Source: Incurvaria masculella
Taxonomy: Eukaryota > Arthropoda > Insecta > Lepidoptera > Incurvariidae
Assembly (NCBI GenBank): GCA_946894095.1
Contig: OX335658.1
Coordinates: 16,421,001 to 16,485,000 of the forward strand
Direction of reading: 5' to 3'
Length of the DNA stretch: 64,000 nt
Within the stretch, counting starts at the first letter, position 1; each line of letters begins with the position of its first letter. The notes beneath the pieces are model-generated. The model worked only from the letters and a program-made list of their open reading frames with translations. It did not search any database and was not told the DNA's origin. A program made the position numbers and the translations under genes. Below are positions 47,886 to 59,317 of this stretch, piece by piece.

Positions 47886-48120
47886 ACATCTATGTATATA
47901 TAATTGACCGTGAAGCAAGGACACATTAATTAAAGACATATCCTTATAAAAAGAACTACTGTACGAATATACTGCATGGGTGGACCCGAACCAGCAAAAC
48001 ATACCATTCGCGGGTATTGCGTCTAACCAATATCGCCACCTATTTGGAATTCTCCTACAATCCCTTTTCCCGTAATCTATGCCTCCTGTGTTAGGTATTT
48101 AAGATTATAACTACATCAAT
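47886..48120 (-). repeat. tRNA-like SINE, well preserved
   Basis: Reverse complement of 13,196-13,440: ACCATTCGCGGGTATTGCGT, GACCCGAACCAGCAAAACAT, and the terminal ATAATTGACCGTGAAGCAAG. Confidence 0.7.
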
Positions 48121-48526
48121 GTATTAAACGTAATCGTTATCGGATTTATTTATTGTAATCGTAACGTAAACGTTAATGTTTTAATTCCTCAATATCATTT
48201 TAAAACTCGAGCGTTTATTTGAAAGAATAAAAGAAAAATGGAGATTCGTCCAATTTTTATTTATAGCTCATCAGACACATATGAGTAACTGTACTTGGTG
48301 CTATATTAGCAATTGTAATATGTTCCCGGAGAGGTAATTTTCTTTATGACAGTAATAAATTAAGGCTGGAGTGCACCGTCTCTGGTCATTGTTAGTGTTA
48401 TTGTTAAATATTATCCGTAATTTGTTTATGTCTTAAGATAGATATTTAATGTTATTGTTAAATGTTTTCCATCTTTTTGCGTCTTGCACTTCAGCCGAAT
48501 GGTTTTTATTCCATAATTTGGACTAA
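48121..48526. other. AT-rich non-coding stretch
   Basis: Nothing recognised. Confidence 0.4.
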
Positions 48527-48785
48527 CTAAAGGTACCCGTACACGGGCACGTTGCTCAACGTGAAGCAATCTCTCCCAACCATGGAATATGAGCAATTAA
48601 TTACCACTAAAAAGTGGCGAGCTAGTGCACGAATACGTGACAATTCGATAAACAACTGACCGGCGACACGAAAAGTATGTAAGCAATATCGCTCCATATC
48701 GCTGGTATTGGTTACTCTATATTGCTCTACATATTGCTCCACTACGTTTGGCAATAGTTGCTCAAAAATTGCCCTTTACATTTAG
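48527..48785. mobile_element. Possible MITE related to the 40,998 element
   Basis: Begins TAAAGGTACCCGTACACGGG, close to the 40,998 end, and is rich in ATTGCTC repeats. The matching right end was not clear. Confidence 0.45.
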
Positions 48786-48893
48786 TAATATGGTCAATTT
48801 GGTCAAGGAAAACAATATAATGAAGGCGAAACAGTGGCATGAAACTTTGGGTTTCGTTACTTAGGTTAAACAATACTGGACGTGGTCGAGTTC

Positions 48894-48996
48894 TGGATTA
48901 TTGACCGTGCGACCGTTGAGGGTTACTTACTAGGTGGTATGGTTAAACCCGCCCGGGTTGCAACATCGCATCGAATGGAAGATAGTCGAAGCGACA
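48894..48996 (+). repeat. 5S-SINE body fragment
   Basis: GCGACCGTTGAG, TTACTTACTAGGTGGTATGG and CCCGCCCGGGTTGC, then the AGTCGAAGCGACAAT block. Confidence 0.8.
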
Positions 48997-49069
48997 ATAT
49001 TTTTTGTGACCTTGAATATCTTAATAATCTTAATATCTTGATAATCTTGAATATTTTTGAGACAACTAA

Positions 49070-49158
49070 AAAGGTGATTTTTTTGTGTCAAATCTTGTAC
49101 GATGGTACGGAACCCTTCGTGTACGAGTACGACTCACGCTTAGCCGGTTTTTGCTTAA
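49070..49158 (-). repeat. R1 5' end fragment
   Basis: ACGATGGTACGGAACCCTTC then GTACGAGTACGACTC and TTAGCCGGTTTTT. Confidence 0.82.
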
Positions 49159-49875
49159 ATGATAGGATTACAATGACCACGGAGTCATTAAAGAGTCACT
49201 TTTTAGCACTTTAAAATAAATATATTGTCTTTTGGAGCACCGAAAAATGCAACCCTGATCTTACTCTACCTTTTACAGTAGTTGCCTCCGACAGTAAGAT
49301 CGGGCAACGAGTCCCTACAATTAAAACCTAGCTTAATTTGCGTAGCATCCCTACTCAGTACACGCCGGCTAATGAAGCCTTCCGAGGGAAAAATAAATAC
49401 GGAATCTAAAAAAAAGATTGTCCCTTGGAGCGTTGTTCATTTCGTTAAGTCTAAGTTTTGTGCCCATGCCCAGAAGGTATTATTAAGAAACGTTTGCTTG
49501 GGTTTTTATCGTTGTTTTACACGATATACTTAAATTGGTGGATAAATAGTGCAAACCTTACTTCGTTTATCAAGCGAGAGAGATTATTATTTAAGTTTTA
49601 TATTATTAAGCCGGTTTATACCAAATGCATATAAAAAATAAAGTTATAAATATTACGTGTACCATTTCGGACCCCCATTTCGGGCACCAAAGAAGCAAAT
49701 ATAATCTGTCTCAGGGCTCGACCAAATGTTGACCACTTTTAGCTTTATTTTTACGCAAACAAAATCAGTGATATTCCTGTAAGATGGACATATATATCTT
49801 TTGCTAAAGCCTTAAACGACTACAGTAGTTTTTTTATTATATTTTATAACTATAAGCAACTCTTGAACAACCAAA
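49159..49875. other. Unique non-coding stretch
   Basis: Nothing recognised. Confidence 0.4.
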
Positions 49876-50010
49876 GTGGTTTTGAAATTTCAGAGGGGCT
49901 GCGAAAACCATGCCGGCCGGCCAGGTGCTTCTTCACACCATTTTTGAAGAACCCCCGGACCCATATACTTCGGGGAAAATACCTCGGAAGGGAATTAATT
50001 CCATTGTTTA
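49876..50010 (-). pseudogene. LINE reverse-transcriptase C-terminal fragment
   Basis: Minus translation gives NNGINSLPRYFPRSIWVRG then GVKKHLAGRHGFRSP, matching the KKHL tail of the LINE family at 36,375 and 54,307. Confidence 0.6.
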
Positions 50011-50289
50011 AGTATCTAATAAATAGAGAATCTATAGGACCGGTTCTTGTTTTTCATCATCAACATCAACATCATCTAACACAGAGAATCAATCAATCAC
50101 TGCATACAAGTGTGTAAGTATCAATGAAAAAAAAAAACAAATACAATGACCAACCTGACGAAGTTTCTTGTCCGCTCTTCTTGGCCGGAAGTAATTGAAC
50201 CGACAAATGACGAATTCAAGTGTGTAACATACATCTAATGAAGGAAATAAAGAAACTGAAACTGAACTGAAACTGAAACTGCGAATTTG

Positions 50290-50620
50290 TGCACTTTCTC
50301 CCTGATCCGCGTTGATCGAAGGTAGAAAGGGGACGGAGGGACACCGTTTGGCAGCTCCGACGAGCATTCTCCATGGTAAGTACGATAGAACACAGAGAGA
50401 GATCCTACATCCATTTGGAGTTCTCGTAGTTTCTACACTGCTAAAGGCTCCTACCATGAATCCTACCTTCATTCTGAAAGAAAACGCACAATTCAATATC
50501 GAGTAATGAAATCCCTCGAATTCAATCTCGTAGTCTTCGACCCAAGAGACCGCGGGTGCTACCAGCCTGGCACCGGGCCACACAGTTTATTTGCCTCACT
50601 TCAACCCGAGCGATTCGAGC
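50290..50620 (-). pseudogene. LINE-related fragment
   Basis: ATGGAGAATGCTCGTCGGAG and CCCTCCGTCCCCTTTCTACC (minus strand) match 36,310-36,365. The 164-residue frame across it is not a host gene in my view. Confidence 0.5.
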
Positions 50621-51342
50621 GTGAGGAAGCACATTTGCCGCTTACCGCGCATAAATGCCAATTGGCAAAGGTACGCTCGTCAAAAGTGAGGTGTTGGGAG
50701 CCCGCAGCCGGCAGCGTGAGGGAGGGGAGGCATGACGGATATCTGGAGATTGGTAACTGGAGGCGCAAACACGAGCTTTCTCTAATCAGCTGCAGACGAG
50801 CTTGTTTGTTCTGCTAACGAAGGGATCGCCTCGCGCCGTCGTCGCGCGCCGCCGGGACAAAGAATACGTTGATCGAGCAACGACAGTGCTAACTGGGTGA
50901 AAATGTAAGGGCGTTATGACAGGTATTTGTATTCAGTTCCATAAGAGTGTAAGTATAACCATATCTTAAATATTTTTTTAAATAACTACAACTAATTTTC
51001 AAAATTCCAACAGATGAAAGACAAATGGATTTTTCAGCTATATTTGAAACATTTAACGTTGAATATCCGTTTCTCTCATTTTAATTCCAACATCCTTATG
51101 CAGATTTTGCTGATTCGATAAATAAAATAATTGGATACATACATGACACAGCATCAATCAACAATTCATCATTATATTATTCATGTTTCAACAATCGATA
51201 TTCATTGGAGACATTTCTAGAATAATAAATCCTGGTTTTAGTTACGTTCTTGTCAAACTAAATTAAATCAGCTAAATATTTTAAATCAGCGCTAGCTGAC
51301 ATAAACTATATAAAGCTATATAACCTTAAATGTTTAATGAGA
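50621..51342. other. GC-rich then AT-rich non-coding stretch
   Basis: 50,600-50,880 is GC-rich and unique. No gene. Confidence 0.4.
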
Positions 51343-51450
51343 TATGGATGGCTAATAACATGATATTGGCCCAGTTGCCATGTCAGAACCTTTCTCAAAC
51401 TGACCATCCATTGACCATTCATTGAACGAGATATAAACCCGGATAATTAT
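51343..51450 (-). repeat. SINE tail fragment, decayed
   Basis: ATATGGATGGCTAATAACAT, ATTGGCCCAGTTGCCATGTC and a remnant of the AACGAGATATAAACCCGGAT block. Confidence 0.6.
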
Positions 51451-51534
51451 TGGTTTGAAGTTTTCAAACGAAATCTACAGAATTGTCTGCGAAATTTCTA
51501 TCAGATATTGAAAATAATCATAAAAAGCTTTTGG

Positions 51535-51640
51535 TCGTGCCATTCGTCGGAAGCAGGATTGGAACCTGCGACCTTTGGATTGGACCGCTCTAACCAACTA
51601 ATGCCAACTGCTCTAACTACTGTGCTAACTCAACAATTAC
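51535..51640 (-). repeat. tRNA-derived SINE head (third type)
   Basis: On the minus strand TTAGTTGGTTAGAGC is a D-arm/box A, followed by GCAGGTTCCAATCCTGC, a perfect 5-bp T-stem with a box B loop. No acceptor stem or CCA context is evident, so it is not called a tRNA gene. Confidence 0.65.
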
Positions 51641-51849
51641 ATCAGCCAACGAATTTTGACACAATGCTTCTCCTGTCTACTAGTGGTAGTTTCGTATATT
51701 TATCTTATGCTAAGGCATTTTGATTCCAATCGATGATTTTATACATCAGGGTCTGCTGTCGTAACCCACTTCATGCATTTCTCTGTAGAATATAAAAACA
51801 CGAAAACAACAAGATAAATCCCGAAGTCCTTATATCACTGAACATGAAG

Positions 51850-52100
51850 TTAGGTACCTTGCGAGGCACCTTCTTTTACAAGCACGGTTATATTAAACTG
51901 GTTGGAAAACACGGACAATGTTCATTAGATGCGATAGTACAAACCCGGACGTGCGAACTCTAGTAGGCGAACCTTCAGTTTTACATGGATTTTGGAAGCA
52001 TTAAGCATTTCGCATTCGTGACTAAATGCATTTACAACTCATAAAAGAGAAACAATGTGGTGCATGAACAGGAGTGGATTGAACCAAATATCTCTGTGAC
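51850..52100 (-). repeat. tRNA-headed SINE, decayed
   Basis: GGTTGGAAAACACGGACAAT, CAGTTTTACATGGATTTTGG, TTCGCATTCGTGACTAAATG, and AATGTGGTGCATG. Confidence 0.8.
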
Positions 52101-52320
52101 GAAAACGGCGGCGAAAAACGGGGCCAGCATAGCCACTTTTACATATAAAGGCGGCAGCGCCAGTGAGTGAATTCAATTGCAAATTCGTTTTCTAGTCATT
52201 GTTATTTAGCTCCAACTCTATGTATGAAGACGTAGAGAACTTCACAGGACGGTAATTAGTGCACCGAAGATTCGATATTGCGCGTTCTGCGTCCGGAAAG
52301 CGACCAAACTACTGTAATAG

Positions 52321-52675
52321 CCTCAGTGGCCCAGTGGCGCGACACTTCGGCGATCGCTCTCCGAAGTTAAGCAACGCTGGGTCCGGTCTGGTCTTGGATG
52401 GGTGACCATTCGACCGTTGAGAGAGGCTGGCCGTGGTTCGGATTCCACGTTAAGCTGTAGGTCCCCTTCCTTACTTACTAGGTGGTAGGGTTTATCCCGC
52501 CCGGGTTGGTACCATCGCATTGGAATTGTCCGTGTTTTCCATCCAGTTCAATGTAGCCGTGCAATATAAGGAAGGTCCTGGCATGGCACCTAGTTCCCAT
52601 GTGGTGTGTTGGGCTAATACCATGACAGAACGTGTGGTATTAGCCATCCATGTCCAGTCACATAAAAAAAAAAAT
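52321..52675 (+). repeat. 5S-rRNA-headed SINE with a small internal deletion
   Basis: Full 5S head (CCGAAGTTAAGCAACGCTGG, GGATGGGTGACC). The body jumps from CCATCGCATTGG to AATTGTCCGTG, losing about 35 bp, and has a poly-A tail. Confidence 0.92.
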
Positions 52676-53230
52676 AGGTTTTCCAACTCTACTGGCTACG
52701 TCACCACCATCTCCGCGATCTCTGCATTGAAGTGACACGTCTTCTCGCGCACCGCGCACTCTGACTCTCTGCGCGCGACTAGCCACCTCGTCGCCTCGGG
52801 CTGCTGGCTTCACGACACTTCGGGGACTAGCTCGCGCGTCCTCCAGAACTCGCCCCGCCCCGCCCCGCCCCGCCCCGCCCCGCCCAACGCCTGAATGTCC
52901 TCGCCTAATTAGTTTGCTTTACCGCCGTCTGCTCGGAGCCGGGGCTTGGATTAATGGCTTGTCTTGTAGTCGGAAGTCGAGCCATCGAAAGTCAATAACT
53001 ACAAGCGGAAGCGTTAACGGCGCGGTGGTGGGAAGCAAGGATTTTCGCGATTTCCCTTATTTATCAACGAAACAAACAAGATTATATGTACAATCTGAAA
53101 TCAATATGTACCATGCTAACTGGTGTTCCAGAGGACTAAGACCCGAGGACTACCTAAGTTCTTGGATCATTCACGGTTATGGAGGCTATATTGCGGCAAA
53201 TGAAATTGCCATCCGTACCAAATTTAGCAA
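52676..53230. other. Non-coding stretch with a CCCCG repeat
   Basis: 52,851-52,885 is (CGCCC)7. The flanks are C-rich. A 135-residue plus frame ending in R1 is not a gene. Confidence 0.5.
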
Positions 53231-53536
53231 AAAAAACCGGCCAAGTGCGAGTCGGACTCGCACACGAAGGGTTCCGTACCATCGTAACAAAAAAATACAA
53301 AAAAAATCACATTTGTTGTAGGGAAGCCCCCATTAATTTTAATTATTTTTTAATCTTACCTATTTGTTGTTATAACGGCAAAATAAATACACACACTGTG
53401 ATAATTTCAGCTGCCTACCTGTTACGGTTACTGAGATACAGCCCTGTGACTGACGGACGGACGGACAGACGGACGGACAGCGGAGGCTTATTAATAGGGT
53501 TCTGTTTTCACCCTTTGGCTACGGAACCCTAAAAAA
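53231..53536 (+). repeat. R1 interspersed repeat, full length
   Basis: AAACCGGCCAAGTGCGAGTC to GGCTACGGAACCCTAAAAA. Confidence 0.88.
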
Positions 53537-53978
53537 AGGGAGTTGAAAAAAGTTTTGTGTTGGAATTTTAAAACCCTATAAATAAACGTAAATCCGGTTT
53601 TAACCGTTGTTAGACATATAAAAGTTCTTATTTATTCTTTCATCGTTACATCCTAAAAATTTTCAGAAAATAAAAACTCCAATACTAATAAAATCCAACG
53701 ACAGCTGTCTGTATGCCTGTTCGCATATAACGTGAAAGGTGGAAAGCTCATGGGCATGCGCCATATGTCACGCTATGGATACAAACTTTCTACCATCGCC
53801 CAATACGCAGCAGGAAATGCACTCTGAAAGACACCGACCTTTTAATAAGACGACCGAAAATTATTCTTATATTGAAACTAGAAAACCTAACTGCAACGTC
53901 ATTAGACTTGAAAAATCCTCTTACTTAAAAAATTACCATGGGCAAACAACCAAAACAACTATTTGATGGGACCCAGAA

Positions 53979-54086
53979 GATTCTTTTCGCTTCGCCGCTT
54001 CCAAGATATGGAACGACCTGCCCACTACTCTATATACTTATAGAGTGTATACTACTTCACAGGTATTTATTGGCTCAGAATTCTAA
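53979..54086 (+). pseudogene. LINE reverse-transcriptase C-terminal fragment
   Basis: Translation DSFRFAASKIWNDLPTTLYT continues to a stop after GSEF. It has the [KR][LI]WN-LP signature of a LINE ORF2 end. It is a different subfamily from 54,307, and a stop lies five codons upstream. Confidence 0.6.
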
Positions 54087-54306
54087 CTCATTCACATAGC
54101 AACAATTTGGTATAATTTTAAGATAGTACACGCCATGCTTATAATTTTTAATTTGTTTCTGTTTACTTCTACAACATTTGTAATTTGTTGTTTTGTACTG
54201 TCGTTTAAACATTTTAATGTGCAATTGTACTACTGTTATTCGTTAATGTTTTGATGTGTTTTTTTTTATTAACAAATTTTCTTTCTTTCTTTAATCCTTT
54301 ATTTGT

Positions 54307-54438
54307 AGGATCAGTAAACTGTGGAATACACTTCCTGCCAATGTACTTTCCCCAAAGTACAACCTGGAGTCCTTTAAACATGATGTGAAGAAGCGTCTGG
54401 CAAGAACCAGTGCTGTACGATTTTCGCAGCATTTGTGA
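54307..54438 (+). pseudogene. LINE reverse-transcriptase C-terminal fragment, intact reading to stop
   Basis: RISKLWNTLPANVLSPKYNL then ESFKHDVKKRLAR and a natural stop after QHL. This is the best preserved of the LINE tails (Jockey/CR1-like by motif). Confidence 0.75.
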
Positions 54439-54557
54439 AAATTTCAAAGCCAGTGGGCGTCGTCGCACACCTGTTCGATGACCTGGAAAATGCCATTTGT
54501 CGTCGTAAGAAGAATATCTATGACTGTATGTGTTCATATGCACAGATAAGCAAACCT

Positions 54558-54856
54558 TTTTAGGGTTCCGTACCCAAAGGGTGAAAACGGAACCCTATTA
54601 CTAAGCCTCCGCTGTCCGTCAGTCCGTCCGTCCGTCCGTCCGTCTATCACAGGGCTGTATCTTATGACCCGTAATAGGTAGGCACCTGAATTTTTCACAG
54701 AGTGTGTATTTATTTTGCCGCTATAACAACAAATAGGTGAAATAAAAAAAATAAAAAAATTAGAGGGGGCCCCATACAAAAAACGTTTTGTTTTTTGGTG
54801 TTGATGGTACGGAACCCTTCGTGCGCGAGTCCGACTCGCACTTGGCCGGTTTTTCT
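54558..54856 (-). repeat. R1 interspersed repeat, full length
   Basis: TTTAGGGTTCCGTACCCAAA to GCGCGAGTCCGACTCGCACT then TGGCCGG. Confidence 0.88.
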
Positions 54857-56829
54857 TAACATCGGGTCAGGCGATGGTTATGTCAATTTAAATGTTTCTG
54901 GCAACCCATAATTTTACCAGAAGTACATAACATACAAGCAAAATATTGCGCGACGGGGTTTAGGTCTGTGGTTTAGGTAGTAGCCCGATACCTCAAGCAC
55001 GAGGGTACATATGGCCTTAAAGCAAACGGACACTGTCACGTCTTGGCGTGCTCGGGGGTGGCGTAGCTCAGTGAAAATCCAGATCATCGGGAACCAGAAC
55101 TTTATTTGGCAAAATTATTTTCTAAAAACAAAACTCTCTCCGATCCGCTTTTTCTAGTCTCTCCTTCGAACACGGAACTGTCATTTTTTTTAAACTATTC
55201 TATTTTATTTTTATGTGCATGGCCTGGCATGACACCCTTCCCTATCTTTACAAATTAGTTTATGTTCCACCAAGTTTAGTTCTGAGGTCCCAAAACTTCG
55301 AGGAGTATTTGCTAACTAATTTCAAGAACTGCCCGAGTGGGGCCCTGTGTCCCATATTCATTTGTGAACACAGTTTGACCGAGTAAAACCTCGTCAAAAT
55401 CTCAGTCAGAATCCTTGACCTGACAGTCGAGCAGACAGACATTTATATTTATAGAAAACGATCACTAGATCTGCTCGCAAGAAGCTAGTAACAATTTATA
55501 ATATATACTCTATACTCTATGACTCCTTACAGACCTATGAAGTAATTGCCTTGTGTGGCCGTTACTTACTATCAACTCTGTGACAGAAGACTTGAAACTC
55601 TATGGATCATTGTATGCTGTCTTCTGAGACTGGCCGCTGGCCGGACAGACTAGACGTTTGACAGGTTGTCATTCGTCACTTTGTAACATGAATTATTTTA
55701 AACTTCACAACCCACAACATAAATTATTCTACATAGTTAAACATAATCTTTTATAGGCCTGAGATAGAAAGCTAGAGCCATACGGGCTCCTTAAATATTT
55801 GCTTCGTCCTGTTTGCTTCGTCCCGATTTTTTTCCGGTTGGTTGATGAGTGCATGACTCCAGCCTGAAGACGCTCCCAGCCGCCGACTCGAAGACGACCG
55901 AGCGAACGCCGAGGACCAGCGTGCTTTTGAAGCTCAGCACCCAGCATCGGAGGGTAGCGCGTTCCAAACTCGATGGCATCACACAACAACATATTAGACT
56001 AAGTCTTACGAGTCCTTTGTCTATTTACTAAGATGATACTACTTAATAGAATACATGTACTTACGTAAAATTATTCTATTTATTTAACTAATATGATAAA
56101 CCTAATCAGGTATGGACGATGGCACATAAGCCAAAATATTACAAATAAATCAATTAATAATATTGAATTAAATAAAATTTGGTCTATTTCACTAGAATAT
56201 TATTTAAAGTTACGGATGAAATCAAAGGAAAACATACTTATGTTATGTTATCTAGAGTTATTACTAGAGTTATAATTAAAAAATATGTATGATTATAGCT
56301 ATGGTACAAACATAATTATTTTAAGTACAAAAATCATCCATGGATGACAACCAAATTAGGATAATATTATGCTAAAGAAAGGTAATACAAAGAGTGAAAA
56401 AGATATTTAATAAATGAGATGATACCTTTCATTTCGAACATTCTGAATGCAATATTATTGGATACGAAGGTTTTCGCCTACACCTGGGTGTGCTACCGAA
56501 GTTATCTATGTTTTCTTCAGAGAAAACTAAATATGAATATGAACATAATCGAATCAATATATCTATACATTTCAGTCAGATGAAATTAGATAAAATAGAC
56601 CCTAGTACGTTGCAAATTCTAACCGGAAGTTACCGCACATCGACCCCATCGTTATTTACTCCAAGAATAAAATGCTCTGAGTAGACCATGAAATTAAAAT
56701 AATTCAACAATTCTACAAACTTATATACTTGAGACCCTTATCGTACACACAAACTTAATCAGTAAAAATAATAGGCAATCAAATAAAATTATAATATATT
56801 CCTAACAGGAACAGATTCAAAATAATTAC
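54857..56829. other. Unique non-coding stretch, AT-rich to the right
   Basis: 55,800-55,980 is moderately GC-rich with overlapping frames on three readings and no known motif. No repeat family recognised. Confidence 0.4.
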
Positions 56830-56937
56830 TAGCCTAGATTTATTCGCATTCAGAATTATTCCAAATATGTCACGGTTAAGACCAAATGGATATTTTTGAA
56901 TTTTGGGATAATTCTGAATGCGAATAAATCTAGGCTA
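56830..56937. repeat. Long hairpin (36-bp arms)
   Basis: 56,830-56,865 and 56,902-56,937 are reverse complements at 35 of 36 positions, loop 36 nt. The single difference is a U-G wobble on a plus-strand transcript. Confidence 0.92.
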
Positions 56938-57020
56938 TTTCCTCCGCCCCGCCGCGTGTCTGTACGAGCACGTTCAGGTTAACTGACCAGACAACACGAA
57001 TACTGGAAACACGCTCAATT

Positions 57021-57408
57021 CTTTTTTTTTTTTTATGTGACTGGACATGGATGGCTAATACCTCAAGTTCTGTCATGGTATTAGCCCAACACACCACATG
57101 GTAACTAGGTGCCATGCCAGGACCTTCCTTATATTGCACGGCTACATTGAACTGGATGGAAAACACGGACAATTTTCATTGCCGCTTCGACCATCGTTCA
57201 TCCAATGCGATTGTAGCAACCCGAGCGGGATAAACCCTACCACCTAGTAAGTATGGAAGGGGACCTACAGCTTAACGTGGAATCCGAACCACGGCCAGCC
57301 TCTCTCAACGGTCGAATGGTCACCCATCCAAGACCAGACCGGACCCAGCGTTGCTTAACTTCGGAGAGCGATCGCCGAAGTGTCGCGCCACTGGGGCACT
57401 GAGGCTGA
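57021..57408 (-). repeat. 5S-rRNA-headed SINE, full length
   Basis: Poly-T, then TATGTGACTGGACATGGATG, body, and 5S head (GGTCACCCATCCAAGACC, AGCGTTGCTTAACTTCGGAG). Confidence 0.92.
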
Positions 57409-58055
57409 CAACTGACTGAGAATTCTATTTCGAAGTATTTCCATATTACGATAAAAATACAAGAGGTGTCGTGGGATACGAGGTACGAACGAGTTTATTT
57501 AAAACAACATAAAAAAACCTTAACCGTATTACGTGCCATGTTTCACGTGGAAAATTCAATCCAGATTCAATCAGACGGTGCTAAGTTTACTTTATGAGTG
57601 GGTCCTTGCCAGTTCCTAGGAAAGCTACTAAAGCGGGAGTGAGTATTTAAACCGTGCGTCTGAAGACGCCTTAGTAAAATGAACGTGAATACATGCACCA
57701 GCTACCAATCGACAATGTGGAAGTACAGAAGAAGGAAGACCTGGAGAATATTTTCCCTCAAAATATTTCTGTCTTAAACACATTAGTGTTCAGCCTAAGT
57801 GCTGCACGTGTATCGCGCAGCCCCTCGGCTAAGGGAAACCAGGGAGGTGATTTCCTCAGAACAGCTTCCAAGCTATCGTTAGTCTACTTTGTGTTCATTC
57901 AGAACTTCCATGTTAAGTGTAAACTTAAGGTTGCTAACCAGACGGAGAGACAAAGGGTGTGTAGAATCAAATATGGAGACTAGATATCGGGATTATCAGT
58001 ACCAGCGGTGAATGCAGTATCTCTCAATACCGGGCAGATCTGAGATTTATAAAGC
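57409..58055. other. Non-coding stretch, probably decayed retrotransposon
   Basis: A 96-residue plus frame at 57,693 has no recognisable motif but lies directly upstream of the LINE-like segment at 58,056. Confidence 0.3.
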
Positions 58056-58250
58056 AGCAGAAGTCAGGAGGAAAACCAGCAGGACACTGGGAATATAGAC
58101 TGAGATGGCAAAACAGTGGATGACTAACATGACTGGACAAACGAGAGTCTGGAACAGAGAAACAATGAGGGCACTGACGAAGTGCGAATACAAGAACAGT
58201 TGCAGGAGCAGATGATCTTCAAAACTAGAACACCCCTATGCAACAAGAAT
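58056..58250 (+). pseudogene. Decayed non-LTR retrotransposon ORF segment
   Basis: QQKSGGKPAGHWEYRLRWQN recalls the GGKPxWE-RLxWQ linker of arthropod endonuclease/reverse-transcriptase proteins. Stops interrupt the rest. Tentative. Confidence 0.35.
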
Positions 58251-59310
58251 GAGCATAATTAAACATATGAAAATATTCTTATGTCATGTCAAGGATTTGC
58301 AGCATTTGAGGCATTTCAACATAGCAAAATTGCACCGTTCGCTAAATATTACAAATATTTAAGAATTATGTTTGTAACAAAATTATAAACGCACAGATAA
58401 ATAATGAACGTAATAATGAATAATGAACGACGAAGTCTAGAAGCAAAGCCTCACTGCGTTCTGTAACAATCAGCTGAGGACGTAACACCTGTCAGTCGAG
58501 TCTCACCCCTCACCTGCTTTACTTTACCTCCTTCGACTTCATTCCCTTGTTCTCTGCTCCTTTCAACCCCATCCCCTACCCGGCAGAACTCTCCCGCGTT
58601 CAATTATATTTCAACATTGCATAGCGGTGTTCGTATGTCATGTTTCCGGCATTACAATCGTATGCTTCATCAATTGCACAATATCATGGTCATCGTACTT
58701 CTTAGTCAATATTTTTTTATTGAAGAGACGTTTGTAAAGTGTCCGGTCAGGTTTGAAAATTAGAAGGGGAGTTGAATAGAATTTTAATGAAATCTATTAA
58801 TAAACCAATCTTGAAATTCGTAACACGTGGCTTACAGGGCTGTAGGTAATTCCTACTCAAAATGAACCTTATTGTATGTTGTGGATTCATCATCCATAGC
58901 ATTAGATGTTTATACAATTCTCTCATTCGATTTACCGAGTACAACTTACCAATCTAAAATTAAATCTAATTAAGTAATTATCCATTTATATCTACTCGTA
59001 CGTCAAAATTATTAAAAAGTAATAAACATTTATATGTAGTTAAAATTGTATGTTTTTATTATATATCTTAACGTCTTATATCGATACGTACTTCAATATT
59101 CCAAAATGTAATGGAATTTGGTTGCACCAATATTTAAAGTGGTTAAACATTTTTATAAAAAGTTTAATCGCTGTATAATTGCACAAATTATTGTGATTTT
59201 CGTCTTTAAAACCCTATTTGTAATCCCAGAATAAAAGTATCAAACATATTTGCACGATTTCGGTATGAACATACCACCTTTTTGTGACAACTGTAAAACT
59301 ACTTGTGCAA
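58251..59310. other. AT-rich stretch, start of the presumed receptor intron
   Basis: No repeat recognised apart from AT-rich runs. It lies immediately 3' of the receptor exon on the minus strand. Confidence 0.45.
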
Positions 59311-59317
59311 ACTCACC
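59311..59317 (-). promoter_or_regulatory. 5' splice donor of the receptor exon
   Basis: The minus strand reads TTG then GTGAGT, a strong donor, exactly where homology to the receptor family stops. Read-through would add VSLHK and a stop. Confidence 0.85.

Noticed and set aside
50089..50583. 164-residue minus frame
   Set aside because: Crosses a LINE-related fragment and low-complexity (TTTCAG)n; no host domain.
51535..51640. tRNA gene
   Set aside because: Good T-arm but no matching acceptor stem; looks like a SINE head.
55040..55085. Box A-like GGCGTAGCTCAGTG
   Set aside because: No box B at the expected distance.
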